From Vibrio hangzhouensis (GTDB lineage: Bacteria > Pseudomonadota > Gammaproteobacteria > Enterobacterales > Vibrionaceae): a stretch of DNA of 64,000 bases. The stretch covers positions 62,001 to 126,000 of the forward strand of contig NZ_FNVG01000001.1 of assembly GCF_900107935.1 (NCBI RefSeq), written 5' to 3'. The translations under genes were made by a program, and so were the position numbers. Positions within the stretch are counted from its first letter, which is position 1. Each line of letters starts with the position of its first letter. The notes beneath the pieces are model-generated. The model worked only from the letters and a program-made list of their open reading frames with translations. It ran no database searches and had not been told where the DNA came from. This document shows positions 8,780 to 17,804 of this stretch, in pieces.

Positions 8780-9655
8780 TCATGGCTTGTTTACCACCGT
8801 AAATACTTCTGCATAGTAATCCCTAATTTTACGCTCTCCATAGGTTGGAGCAATAAAGTCATTTCCCATAACAGTTAAGAAAAACTCAGCAGCACCACCC
8901 CATTTCTCAGGTAGGTGTTTCATTAAACACAAAGTTAAACGCCTTAGACAGTCAGGTAATCGGACAATATTCACGTCTTTATACTGTGCTTCAAAAGCAA
9001 ACTGTGCAATCTGAGTAGTTGTTAATACTTCAGGGCCACCTATGTCTAGTTCTTTCAAGTTAGAATGAATAGCTTCAATACAAAATGCAGCGAGGTCTTC
9101 ACCATGAATTGGGTTTAACTTTATCGATGAAGAGCCAAACAAGTAAACACTACCTTTGGTTGCCATGTGATAGATTTCTTCCAAATCAGAGAAGAAGCCA
9201 TTTGGTCTAATAACGCATGGTTGTAGCCTTTCTGAGCTGAGTAGATGGGTAGAAAACCTTTCCTTAGCTCTCAACATGCGAATATTGGAATATTTTGGCG
9301 CATTGAGCGCTGAAATATAGATAAATTTCTCAACTCCTGCTTTTTCAGCCTCTAGCAGAACGTTTAGATTGGCTTGGTAGTCGATATCCATATACTTCAA
9401 ACCATCTTGCTGTCGAGTAATACCTAAGCAAGAGATAACGACATCGACATCATTGCAAATGCCTTCAAGTTGTTGCTGGTTAGTAACTTGCGCCTCAATA
9501 ATCTGTGCTTCATTTACCCCGTTTACTAGTAACTTTTGTTTGTTGCGAGCCAGCGCAACAAAGTCCTGTCCACGCTCTTGTAGTTGCTTAACGATATACA
9601 GGCCTAAGTAGCCAGTCGCACCCACAACTAAAACCTTTTTCGATGTCGTCATCAT
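8780..9655 (-). CDS. NAD(P)-binding, NmrA-like SDR family protein
   Basis: 291 residues starting with the nucleotide-binding Rossmann motif VLVVGATGYLGLYIV (GxxGxxG), then DVVISCLG and FIYISALNAPKY. It resembles atypical short-chain dehydrogenases of the NmrA/complex I assembly type that bind NAD(P)H and act on or sense small molecules. The classical YxxxK site is not evident. AAGGAAAG lies just upstream of the start. It is followed on the same strand by no close gene and preceded by the membrane protein at 9680, 24 bp away, so the two probably form an operon. Confidence 0.82.
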   Translation of the reverse strand: MMTTSKKVLVVGATGYLGLYIVKQLQERGQDFVALARNKQKLLVNGVNEAQIIEAQVTNQQQLEGICNDVDVVISCLGITRQQDGLKYMDIDYQANLNVLLEAEKAGVEKFIYISALNAPKYSNIRMLRAKERFSTHLLSSERLQPCVIRPNGFFSDLEEIYHMATKGSVYLFGSSSIKLNPIHGEDLAAFCIEAIHSNLKELDIGGPEVLTTTQIAQFAFEAQYKDVNIVRLPDCLRRLTLCLMKHLPEKWGGAAEFFLTVMGNDFIAPTYGERKIRDYYAEVFTVVNKP

Positions 9656-9679
9656 ACTTTCCTTACCTTCTACGGCTAA

Positions 9680-10297
9680 TTACTCCGCTAATGTTCGGCG
9701 GTACGGCTCTTCTCTTACGCCATGAGAAAGTACTAACTTAATCATGAAAATTGGAGCTATCCACTCAAGACCGACAGGGGAAGGGATAAGCGGAGCAAGA
9801 ATGATCGATAGTATTACGATCAACAACGCGACAGGGCGTTGTAGGTACAAAGGTGTAAAATGAATAAATACAATTGATGCCATCATCATGCCATACCAAA
9901 AGAAGGCATAAGACCATGCGATGTCAAAACACAGTGGAATCGCAAACAATTGAAAATGGATAGCTGGGAATAGGAATTTACTTCTAACCAGTTTTCCCAG
10001 CCAATTAACATCTAGGTTTTGGTCGGTATAAAGATACCGCTTCATTGAACCAAGCGAGTTTGTTAGCACACCACCAATCATATCCAAGGTTAAAACGGCT
10101 GCTACGATAATTTGTAATACACTCCAATCAAGCTCTTTCCACGCAAAAAAGTATAGGATTGCTGGTGCTATGAATGCAGCATAATTTGCAATTGCACTCT
10201 CAGCTTTAGTCGCACCATAGCCTGTTGTGAAATTAAACTTGCCGTTGCACTGCCAGTTAATAGGTGCATCTTTTATGGTGATTTGATCTTTGGTCAT
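9680..10297 (-). CDS. Integral membrane protein, copy 1 of duplicated module
   Basis: 205 residues from ATG 10297, chosen because GGGGA lies 7 bp upstream; a longer in-frame start at 10342 has no such support. About six transmembrane helices; the cytoplasmic N-terminus holds NFTTGYGATKAESAIANY. A close paralogue (well over 80 percent identical by eye) is at 29900-30517. No function is recognised. It is divergent from a TetR gene at 10505, and four palindromic operators lie between, so expression is probably TetR-controlled. Confidence 0.8.
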   Translation of the reverse strand: MTKDQITIKDAPINWQCNGKFNFTTGYGATKAESAIANYAAFIAPAILYFFAWKELDWSVLQIIVAAVLTLDMIGGVLTNSLGSMKRYLYTDQNLDVNWLGKLVRSKFLFPAIHFQLFAIPLCFDIAWSYAFFWYGMMMASIVFIHFTPLYLQRPVALLIVILSIILAPLIPSPVGLEWIAPIFMIKLVLSHGVREEPYRRTLAE

Positions 10298-10340
10298 GTT
10301 GTCCCCTTCATTTGAAATTATTACGGTCGAGCAATAATGC

Positions 10341-10487
10341 AATCTTATTTAGTCCATCCGGTCTAAATAAGATTAGCCGATCAATTTTGATCTTGTCAAT
10401 AGTTTTTAGTCCAACTGGTCTTTTATATCTTGGTTTTTATCGTCCAGTGGACTTTTAAAGAAAAAGATAATATAGTCCAAGTGGACT
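10341..10487. promoter_or_regulatory. TetR operator cluster (GTCCA-N-TGGAC family)
   Basis: Four palindromes lie between the divergent membrane-protein and tetR genes. The first is a 34-bp one at 10341-10374 with perfect 12-bp arms (AATCTTATTTAG/CTAAATAAGATT) around TCCATCCGGT. The others are AGTCCAACTGGTCT at 10408-10421, GTCCAGTGGAC at 10442-10452 and AGTCCAAGTGGACT at 10474-10487. The last lies just before the TetR ribosome site, consistent with autorepression. Confidence 0.75.
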
Positions 10488-10504
10488 TTAAAAAGGGAGA
10501 AACC

Positions 10505-11053
10505 ATGCCAAAAATCGTAGATCGAGAAGCATACCGTAATGAATTAATCACCAAAGCAGTTGATATTTTTTCAGAACACGGGCTGAACGGATTAGGAATG
10601 CGAGGCATTGCAGAAGCATTGGGTGTGTCCAAAAGCGCTCTTTATCATTACTTTTCAAGTAAAGAAGAGTTATTTACCGCCTGTACAGAGTTTGTGCTAG
10701 AGCCACACTCACTTTATGGCGTAGATAGTACTTCAGCTCTACCTGGAGACAAGAAGCAAGCTATAGTCCAATTGATAAAAACCTTGGATAGCCGTTTTAA
10801 GGGCGAAATGACGGTGCTACTGGACTATGTCAAAAATAGGGACAGCCAAGATATAGCGAATGATAAGCTTCTAAAAATGGCTGACAGCAAATTCCTAGCA
10901 GAGCTAAATAAAATCGTAGGCAGAGAGAATGCTAATCAGGCGTATGCTTTGTTACTTGGTGGTTTAATGACCAGACTACTAAATGGCAACCAAACCAAAA
11001 TTGAAGAGATAGCTTCTTGGATCCTCCAACTTTCATGGGGGGATGCAAGTTAG
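10505..11053 (+). CDS. TetR/AcrR-family transcriptional repressor
   Basis: 182 residues from ATG 10505, which follows AAGGGAGAAACC. The N-terminal HTH is typical (AVDIFSEHGLNGLGMRGIAE then SALYHYFSSKEELF), with a helical ligand-binding C-terminal domain. It is divergent from the membrane protein and the SDR gene, with operators between. A decayed copy of the same gene lies at 30729-31262, and a third family member is at 46344. The ligand is unknown. Confidence 0.9.
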   Translation: MPKIVDREAYRNELITKAVDIFSEHGLNGLGMRGIAEALGVSKSALYHYFSSKEELFTACTEFVLEPHSLYGVDSTSALPGDKKQAIVQLIKTLDSRFKGEMTVLLDYVKNRDSQDIANDKLLKMADSKFLAELNKIVGRENANQAYALLLGGLMTRLLNGNQTKIEEIASWILQLSWGDAS

Positions 11054-11362
11054 CGGATATTCTTTTTTGCTCTGGAAAAGGAGCGAATTAGAGCAAGGGT
11101 ACTGACACTTTCTGCCCAGAACCGAGTTATGTCTTTTATTGAACTTACATAACTAGGCAAACAAATATTACTGGTTAGAATCACTACTTTTGCAAGAAAT
11201 TGGGAGATTTCTTGCATCACTAGCTACTAGCCTGATATCAAGAAATGTAGGGCAAAATCGAAACGAGATCTATCGGCCTAACACCTCTCTGAATTGGAAT
11301 GGGGCAAATCTGAGCTAGCCGGAGTAGTTATCTCGAAGCTGGACACTGGTAAGCCCAAACTT
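11054..11362. other. Gene-free stretch
   Basis: No gene is seen. The first about 120 bp match, in degenerate form, the sequence following the decayed tetR copy (near 31290-31340, shared AGAACC-AGTTATGT/AAATTATGT words), so the duplicated unit extends past the TetR stop. Confidence 0.5.
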
Positions 11363-11998
11363 CTAATGCAAGTAACCAATAAACAACGAGAGCCCAAAGA
11401 AGAAGAGTACTAACCCAGCAGCTCTTTCTACCACGTGAATATAATTTGATAAGGGTCTTTGGACCTTAGGTTGCGCGATCATAGATGCGACAAATAAATC
11501 CCAAACTAAAACCGCGAAAAACATCCACATTCCGCATGACACTTGCTGCGTAAGTGTAACTTCATTACCCAGGATCACTGTCATCAAGCTCATATAGAAA
11601 AGGGCGTTCTTTGGATTGAGTATCGCCGAGTTGAAACCTAGCACTAATTGTTTTAGGACCGACGGTACTTCTAACTGTTCGAAATCTAAATCAGTATTTC
11701 GTTTTTTACTTCTTAGCAAAGCATAGCCTAACCACAGTAACCATAACCCTCCGACTACTTCAACGACCAGATAGATAGCCTGATTATCACGAATTATGGT
11801 CCAACCAAATATCGCTACTCCAATATAGAGCCCGTTCCCCAGAGCAACACCTAAGCAAATGAAGCGGCTCCCTTGCAGCCTATGACGAATGGAGTGAGCA
11901 ACGATTAAGAAGAAATCTTGGCCAGGACTTAATAACGCTAGAAAATGAGCTATAGCCAGTGCAGGAAATGCAACTGGGAAAAAAGTAGAGTACGACAT
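11363..11998 (-). CDS. LysE/RhtB-family amino-acid exporter
   Basis: About 211 residues from ATG 11998 (GGATG lies upstream; ATG 12025 is an alternative). Six hydrophobic segments with the family signature LALLSPGQDFFLIVAHSIR near the N-terminus and NPKNALFYMSLM in the middle. The family exports amino acids such as lysine, threonine or homoserine across the inner membrane. It lies 47 bp downstream of an AraC-type regulator on the same strand, which probably controls it. Confidence 0.87.
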   Translation of the reverse strand: MSYSTFFPVAFPALAIAHFLALLSPGQDFFLIVAHSIRHRLQGSRFICLGVALGNGLYIGVAIFGWTIIRDNQAIYLVVEVVGGLWLLWLGYALLRSKKRNTDLDFEQLEVPSVLKQLVLGFNSAILNPKNALFYMSLMTVILGNEVTLTQQVSCGMWMFFAVLVWDLFVASMIAQPKVQRPLSNYIHVVERAAGLVLFFFGLSLFIGYLH

Positions 11999-12044
11999 AT
12001 TTGGGCATCCATTTAAAACACCCAACTACTATGCAGTACTCAGT

Positions 12045-12881
12045 TTAATCATTATTGTCGATAATTGACTTAATCAATTGATATTGCCCCGGAGTTGACG
12101 CTGTGTAGGACACAAAGGTGCGATGTAACTGACTCTGGTCAAAAAAGCCTAGCTCGTTCGCGACATCAGTAATTTCCATACCTCCCTTCAGAAGCACCTT
12201 TGCCTTCTCGACCCTGTAGTTGCTTAGAAATGATTTAGGAGTTATCCCAAATTGTCTTTTGAACTTTCTGATCAGGGTTTCTTGGCTATATCTAAGCTGG
12301 TTGGCGATAGCTTCAAGTTGTGGAGCATTTTCAATGTCTTTTAGAAGCAAATCTCTGACTTTGTATGCTAGGTCATCATTATTGTCACCGATGCTAGGTG
12401 AACAGCATCGACTTAACAGATCGAGTATTGAGTTTTCGATTGATGAGGCGATATGCTGTGATTCATGATTAATGAGCATCGAGACTGAATTTTCAATACC
12501 TAGTTCACGCGATTGGTCGGAGAACAAGATATGATCAACTCTAAAGCTTTTCACTTCGTAGCCAAATAGCTTCGATAGTGCATTGCAACACCACTGATTA
12601 TCTATGTAAAGCATGCGGTAGCTTCTAGGAGTGTTGTCTACAGGATTGCAGGCGTGAACCATATTAGGCTCAATAAGAATCACATCACCTTCATTTAATA
12701 GCACATTGGAACTGTAAAGGGACAAGCACGTTTGACCTGCAAGCATAATCCCAATAGATAGCTCGGGATGGTAATGGGCTTTGTAACCTTGAGTACTATC
12801 TCGAGTTGTTCTTACCGTCAGATAGGGTGTTAGTCGGCTCGTCCAATAGTCCTGACTAATGTCCCTTATTTTACTCTCCAT
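12045..12881 (-). CDS. AraC-family transcriptional regulator
   Basis: 278 residues. An N-terminal cupin-type sensor domain (HYHPELSIGIMLAGQT, LLNEGDVILIEPNMVHAC) is followed by a C-terminal double HTH (LEAIANQLRYSQETLIRKFK; ITDVANELGFFDQSQLHRTF; the terminal TPGQYQ motif). It is transcribed into the LysE exporter, so it is a plausible amino-acid-responsive activator of it. Confidence 0.88.
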   Translation of the reverse strand: MESKIRDISQDYWTSRLTPYLTVRTTRDSTQGYKAHYHPELSIGIMLAGQTCLSLYSSNVLLNEGDVILIEPNMVHACNPVDNTPRSYRMLYIDNQWCCNALSKLFGYEVKSFRVDHILFSDQSRELGIENSVSMLINHESQHIASSIENSILDLLSRCCSPSIGDNNDDLAYKVRDLLLKDIENAPQLEAIANQLRYSQETLIRKFKRQFGITPKSFLSNYRVEKAKVLLKGGMEITDVANELGFFDQSQLHRTFVSYTASTPGQYQLIKSIIDNND

Positions 12882-13395
12882 GCTATCAAATCACCTTTCC
12901 ACTAAACGTTGCGGTATCGAGATTTCCACATTACATAAAGTAAGTCAAAAATTCGACTTTAGTTTGACAACTCAGGAAGAGTGAAACACGAAATGGGGCA
13001 TTTCTCCGTTACATGCCCCTTCGGCACGTCTCTGGACAGAAGTTTGTCAGTGCTTTTCTAAATTAGAAACCAATGAATAACTTCTAGTATCTCAAAACGA
13101 AAATGACGGCCAATTACCGTGATCGTCATTTTGTAAGATATTGGGCATAAACGTTCATCCTAGATCTGTGGTGTCAGATTCACTTTTTGCAAGATTTTTC
13201 GTTGAATATGCAAAACACGGACAACCCCTGAAGCGCTTCTTCCCTAAACCGTTAACGTGTTTACTAAATTGCTGCTCCAAACTTGGGTAATGTGACATTA
13301 AAAGCTATAAGGCTGTGATTTAGCATGTGCCTCTGATACATACAGAATGAAAATGGTAGGCCAACCTGCCGATTGACAGATATGCTGGAAAAAAA
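12882..13395. repeat. Gene-free stretch with dispersed repeat copy B
   Basis: Bases 13033-13082 repeat 8531-8580 (shared TGGACAGAAGTTTGTCAG). A hairpin AAAATGACG/CGTCATTTT follows at about 13107-13135. No ORF of substance or promoter is recognised elsewhere in the stretch. Confidence 0.45.
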
Positions 13396-13417
13396 GCCCA
13401 TGCTATTGAGCACGGGC
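13396..13417 (-). terminator. Rho-independent terminator of the PTS operon
   Basis: On the minus strand GCCCGTGCT-CAAT-AGCATGGGC (one G-U pair) is followed directly by seven T residues, 30 bp past the IIA stop codon. Confidence 0.88.
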
Positions 13418-13447
13418 ATGGTTTATTTATATGAGTTACAGCTAATT

Positions 13448-13894
13448 TCAGTACTGTTCTAAGATCTCATATATCTCATTAGCCGAATTTGAGCTGATAA
13501 TACTTTCCACATCCTCTTCGTTTTGAAATAACTCTGATAGCTGCATTATCGTCTCAATATGGTTACTTGAGTCTTCCGCCGCTAGGGTAATCGCCATAAA
13601 AACATTACCGTTCTCTTTAGACTCTAAATCTACCCCGTGCCTGAATACTGTAAGCTGCAGGCCTTTTTCAATGACACCATCTTCAGGTCGTGCATGAGGC
13701 ATTGCAATTTTTGGTGCCAAAACATAGTAAGGCCCTAGCTCTTTATGTGAGTTCTTGATAGCTTCGGCATATTTTTCTGATACTTTGCCTTTTTTAACAA
13801 GGGTTGAGCAGCAAAGATCTATTGCACTATCAACGGACATATCGCGCTCTTCGATGATGATGCCATCAAGACCTATTAGCTCAGATAGGTTCAT
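13448..13894 (-). CDS. PTS EIIA component (fructose/ascorbate IIA type)
   Basis: 148 residues from ATG 13894, chosen because it overlaps the IIC stop as ATGA; ATG 13906 is an alternative. Cytoplasmic phosphocarrier with the phosphorylatable histidine in KIAMPHARPEDGV. It takes phosphate from HPr and passes it to the IIB cysteine. Last gene of a IIB-IIC-IIA operon, followed by a terminator. Confidence 0.9.
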   Translation of the reverse strand: MNLSELIGLDGIIIEERDMSVDSAIDLCCSTLVKKGKVSEKYAEAIKNSHKELGPYYVLAPKIAMPHARPEDGVIEKGLQLTVFRHGVDLESKENGNVFMAITLAAEDSSNHIETIMQLSELFQNEEDVESIISSNSANEIYEILEQY

Positions 13895-15144
13895 GATACC
13901 GCCCATCCAAGAACCAAGCCGATTACACCGAAGTCAAAGTCAGCAAATGTAGTTGCTTCTAAACCAAGGCCACCAAGTACCGGAAGCAGCATCATTGGCA
14001 AAAATGAGATACAAAGCCCCTGCGCAAATGAGCCCAAAACAGCGCCTCGTAAACCGCCTGTTGCGTTACCATATACACCCGCAGCACCACCAACAAAGAA
14101 ATGAGGAACAACACCTGCAACAATGATTGTCCAGCTAAGTGCGCCCTGAATACCCATGGCTACCAAGCCTGCGGCAAATGAGCTAAGAAAGCCAATCAAT
14201 ACTGCATTTGGTGCCATTGGAAAAACCATAGGGCAATCAAGAGCTGGTTTTGCACCAGGTACTAGGTTGTCAGAGATACCTTTAAAAGCAGGAACAATTT
14301 CAGCAATCAGCATTTTTACGCCCTGAAGGACAATGTATACACCACCAGCAAAGATAAGTGACTGCATAATGGTAAACACAAACCAGTTCTGACCACCGGA
14401 TACAGTTTCAACAAATGAGCCTCCTGCAAACAGAGAAGCAATTAAAAAGAACACACTCATTGTTACCGCGACAGCTACAGGTGTGTCACGCAGGAACATC
14501 AGACTCTTAGGAACTTGTATGTCTTCTGTACTTTTTTCTGTATTACCCAGCTTACTACCAACATAAGCAGCGATTACATAGGAGAATGTTGAGAAATGAC
14601 CAATTGCAAGTTGATCTGTACCCATTACTTTCTCAGTATAATATTGCCCAATAGCTGGCATGATAACCATCAGCGAGCCAACAAGAAGCGAGCCGATAAC
14701 GACCAGTATTGTTCCGTCCATACCAGATGTTGAAAGAATTACTGCAACTAACATGGACATAAACATAGTGTGATGTCCGGTCAGGAAGATATATTTTAAT
14801 TTAGTAACACGAGCTAGTATGATATTAACGGCAAAAGCGAAGAACATAATGAGAGCCATTTCATATCCAAAAGCTTCCTGAGCTAGGGCAACAATAGCTT
14901 CATTATTCGGAATAACACCACTGACGCCAAAAGCTTCGGAAAACACAACAGAAAAATTATTTAATGCCCCTACCAATGCGCTTGCTCCGAAGCCTAGGAT
15001 CAGGAAGCCCATTACGGTTTTGATGGTGCCTTTTAACACGGTAGACATATCAGCTTTTTGAGCGACAAGACCGACAAATGCTATAAGGCCAACCATGATT
15101 GCAGGCTCTTTTAAAAGGCCAAGCATAAACTGGAAAAAGTTCAT
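13891..15144 (-). CDS. PTS EIIC permease, ascorbate (SgaT/UlaA) family
   Basis: 417 residues with about eleven membrane segments. Family-typical stretches include NNFSVVFSEAFGVSGVIPNN, FLTGHHTMFMSMLVAVI and SFAAGLVAMG. UlaA-family permeases translocate and help phosphorylate L-ascorbate or related acids. The gene lies between IIB and IIA with 12 bp and 4-bp-overlap spacing. No ascorbate catabolic genes (ulaD, E, F, G) are near, so the substrate is uncertain. Confidence 0.9.
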   Translation of the reverse strand: MNFFQFMLGLLKEPAIMVGLIAFVGLVAQKADMSTVLKGTIKTVMGFLILGFGASALVGALNNFSVVFSEAFGVSGVIPNNEAIVALAQEAFGYEMALIMFFAFAVNIILARVTKLKYIFLTGHHTMFMSMLVAVILSTSGMDGTILVVIGSLLVGSLMVIMPAIGQYYTEKVMGTDQLAIGHFSTFSYVIAAYVGSKLGNTEKSTEDIQVPKSLMFLRDTPVAVAVTMSVFFLIASLFAGGSFVETVSGGQNWFVFTIMQSLIFAGGVYIVLQGVKMLIAEIVPAFKGISDNLVPGAKPALDCPMVFPMAPNAVLIGFLSSFAAGLVAMGIQGALSWTIIVAGVVPHFFVGGAAGVYGNATGGLRGAVLGSFAQGLCISFLPMMLLPVLGGLGLEATTFADFDFGVIGLVLGWAVS

Positions 15145-15156
15145 ATTACTACCCCC

Positions 15157-15429
15157 TTAATTAATAATTTCTTTAAGCTGAGCTTCGATGTCAGCTTTAT
15201 CAAAAATATTCGCTAAACTAATGATGTTCATCTTTCCTGCATCTTTCAGTTGTACTGCAATATCAGTTGCTGCAACCCATATATCTGCTTCGCTGGATGC
15301 AGAGGAAGATAAATCTTCGTGGTCGACTTGTGCTTCAACTCCAAGCTTTGTTATAACTTCTTTTACAGCCATCTCCATCATTAATGATGTACCTAAGCCG
15401 TTGCCGCATACTACTTGTATTTTCTTCAT
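15157..15429 (-). CDS. PTS EIIB component (lactose/ascorbate IIB type)
   Basis: 90 residues from ATG 15429; a longer frame begins with a TTG at 15459 and adds an unlikely charged leader. The phospho-cysteine loop VVCGNGLGTSLMM is at the extreme N-terminus, as in UlaB-type IIB proteins. First gene of the operon. A large inverted repeat is about 105 bp upstream. Confidence 0.9.
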   Translation of the reverse strand: MKKIQVVCGNGLGTSLMMEMAVKEVITKLGVEAQVDHEDLSSSASSEADIWVAATDIAVQLKDAGKMNIISLANIFDKADIEAQLKEIIN

Positions 15430-15533
15430 TGCCTTATCCCGACCTCTGTTTTGTTTCAATTCTTATTGGTGAATCATTTGCTCTGATGAGCAAACCACTG
15501 CCATAGAGGATAAGGGACTAGCCCCCACATGAA

Positions 15534-15580
15534 CGTGATCATTGTCGCAAGGTAATTTTTTACTTGCGATAATGATCACG
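15534..15580. promoter_or_regulatory. Large inverted repeat upstream of the PTS operon
   Basis: CGTGATCATTGTCGCAAG at 15534-15551 and its reverse complement at 15563-15580 pair over 18 positions with a single G-T difference, around an 11-nt AT-rich loop. It is an operator or an RNA hairpin in the PTS leader. No regulator gene is adjacent. Confidence 0.6.
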
Positions 15581-15631
15581 CTTTGTAAAATTGTGAGTGC
15601 TCGGATAAAATGAGCATACCTGAGCTTAATA

Positions 15632-15693
15632 ATTTCGACATTATCGGGACAGTTTCACGGATAATAGCGACATTTGTCACATTTCATCGGACA
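15632..15693 (-). repeat. Cluster of TGTC-type repeats, possible remnant element end
   Basis: On the minus strand from 15693 the words TGTCCGATGAA, TGTCGCTATTATCCGTGA, TGTCCCGATAATG and TGTCGAAATTATT follow one another, starting with TGT. This resembles the multi-site ends of Tn5053/Tn7-like elements, but no partner end was found. The remainder of 15430-15837 holds no gene. Confidence 0.35.
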
Positions 15694-15837
15694 GAATCAT
15701 AAGTTAAGTAAGCGCTGAAGGGCATACAACAAGCTCAGATAAGTCAATCCTGATTTTTTGGGAAAAGATCATATGATATATATTGGAATGGATAATATTC
15801 CTGTAATGCAAGTCATAATCCCCTTGGAGAACAAAAC

Positions 15838-16317
15838 GTGAAGAAACAAACGCCCCCAAGCTATCTTGCTAAAGGAGCCCGATTCAAAACAGATAAACAT
15901 GGATATGTTACGGTTATTGATTACTACAATCATTACACCATCATCGTTGAGTTCGAGAATACAGGAAATATCCGCGCAACAACTTCAGCAAAGTTGAGAA
16001 GCGGAGATGTATCAGACAGGTCGGTACCACCCGATTCAATGATGGTGGGTAAAGTGGTTCAATCAGAAAAACATGGTGAACTAACCATAGATAGGTTTGA
16101 ATCCGACAAACTGGTACTTTTAAGAACGGCAGAGGGTGAAGAGGTAAGAATGCTCTTTCCTGCATTGCAAAACCTCATCGATCAACAAAATAATCCATCG
16201 GATACATCTGAAGAAGAACCAAAAGTTACTTCTTTAAATGACCTGACAAAGCGGAACAAAAAAACCCGTGACGTTAATAAGTTACTAAAGAAAATGCTGA
16301 GAGACTATGGGAAATAG
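15838..16317 (+). CDS. Hypothetical protein with two SH3-like repeats (159 aa)
   Basis: GTG start preceded by GGAG at 8 bp. Two related segments are visible: GARFKTDKHGYVTVIDYYN (about residues 13-31) and GKVVQSEKHGELTIDRFE (about 73-90). Each has a KHG turn followed by beta strands, as in small barrel repeats seen in phage-associated nucleic-acid proteins. The C-terminus is lysine-rich (RNKKTRDVNKLLKKMLRDYG) and probably nucleic-acid binding. Function unknown; it stands alone. Confidence 0.6.
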   Translation: MKKQTPPSYLAKGARFKTDKHGYVTVIDYYNHYTIIVEFENTGNIRATTSAKLRSGDVSDRSVPPDSMMVGKVVQSEKHGELTIDRFESDKLVLLRTAEGEEVRMLFPALQNLIDQQNNPSDTSEEEPKVTSLNDLTKRNKKTRDVNKLLKKMLRDYGK

Positions 16318-16862
16318 TTCTGTTCTTCTGCCATTGTTTGTACCGAAAACTTTAAGCTCCTTTTCACGCAACCTCGAACATATTCAGGTTAGTCTCAGCA
16401 TGTACTAGTTAATCATTTCAAACTCAATAGCTTCCTTCCTCCCAATGAGTTTTCTTATCCAGTATAACGCCTGATTTCGGAAATCCTCGAATGGAAATTC
16501 TCACAGCTCATTTCCTGATGTAGTGACCTCTGGCTATTTGGATATAACAAAAGTTATCTGAAGGGTAGATTAAAGTCCAAATCGCCTAAGCTGCTAATTT
16601 CAATCAACATTTTTTGGGAGAATATAGCTAGAAAATGATGTCCAGTTGTGAGTTATGCTTTCCTGCGAACTTGCATAACAATGCAGACTAGACTCACTTG
16701 TTGAGAACTCAGCTTTTGCACAGAGTTGGGAGTTTTCCTGCACCACCCGCCAACCATGAGGAAATGTACTGTGATTTCAGTGACACGATCTACCACTGAG
16801 CAATTACATTAAATTGCATAGGGGCAAAGGTTAGTCAGAACTGATAACTCTGACTCGTCACT
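16318..16862. other. Gene-free stretch
   Basis: No ORF of substance is seen. An interrupted palindrome around 16652-16681 (AGTTATGC/GCATAACA) is present but its meaning is unclear. The stretch ends at the 3' splice boundary of the group II intron. Confidence 0.4.
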
Positions 16863-17682
16863 GTCGGATAGGCGGCACCTGTTGCCAGGTGCCTCCCTCC
16901 TCAGAACCGTACGTGCAACTTTCACTGCATACGGCTCAAGCCTCCACAAAGGCACCGTTAAGCACCCAGTAACTAAGTAACTAAATTACCTTTGCGATAC
17001 ACACTTAAAGCTTTAAAACTGCCCCAATGGTCACTCAGTGGATAATAAACCACGGTTCGTTGTCAGAAGACACACTAATTTCATTCGAAATCATCATTTG
17101 CTTTTCTTCTTTAATAAAGTTCTTCAAGCTATCTCGCAACGGGAGACCAGTTAGAAGTCAGCTCGCTTTCGCGCCAGATATAAACCTGTATCCACTTCAT
17201 TACAAAGTAGCATTCGCTTTTTCTAGCCTCCTTTACCTGCATACCTATCGGCAACCTTCACAGGCTGCTTTCCCATAGGGAGATATACAGGCTTACCCTG
17301 TTCCGTATGTTGCGTAAAATGTCAACTTAGATGCCCACTATATTGCGAAGAGTACGCTGATCACGAAAGAGTAATGTCCAACCTCTTTCCGACTCTCATT
17401 GCCATTTTGGCTACAGCGTATTAACCACTTCCACTGCTTCATCGTATAACGCACCTTACATGGATTCACATTACATTCATCATATTGACTCCCTAGCACT
17501 TACCCGAATTGTGGTTTTCAGGAGGAACATCCTCTCACGATTTTGTTCCCACTCAGCCTAACGGCCAAGTTTCGTTACATTGTCAGATCCGCTGCTTTAT
17601 TCAGGATCCCAGGGTCATCTGGTGATACAGACGGTTCACTCTTGTCGTGGTGAACAACGCTTCATACGACTTCAGGTCGCAC
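16863..17682 (-). mobile_element. Degenerate ORF-less group II intron
   Basis: The 5' end on the minus strand starts GTGCGACCTGAAG at 17682. A perfect-length 34-nt domain V lies at 16937-16904 (GAGCCGTATG...GTACGGTTC, including the AGC triad). It is followed by a domain VI hairpin (GGCACCTG-GCAA-CAGGTGCC) and the 3' boundary CTATCCGAC at 16863. Total length about 820 bp. A full intron would carry a 1.2-1.8 kb reverse transcriptase in domain IV; only a short frame remains there. It is therefore dead, or dependent on a protein in trans. Confidence 0.8.
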
Positions 17683-17804
17683 GGACAGAAATGAGTTTCG
17701 GCAATTAGACTTTTAGTATCTAATGAATAGACTGAAATAGAGATAAATTGCCTAACACTACGCTCAAGATTCATAGTGCAGATCAAATTACTTAAGGATG
17801 AGAA

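Noticed and set aside
16652..16681. Integron attC site
   Set aside because: The palindromic GTTATGC/GCATAAC does not fit the RYYYAAC/GTTRRRY core pattern, and no cassette structure or integrase is present.
17027..17278. 83-residue plus-strand frame
   Set aside because: Lies antisense inside the group II intron ribozyme sequence.
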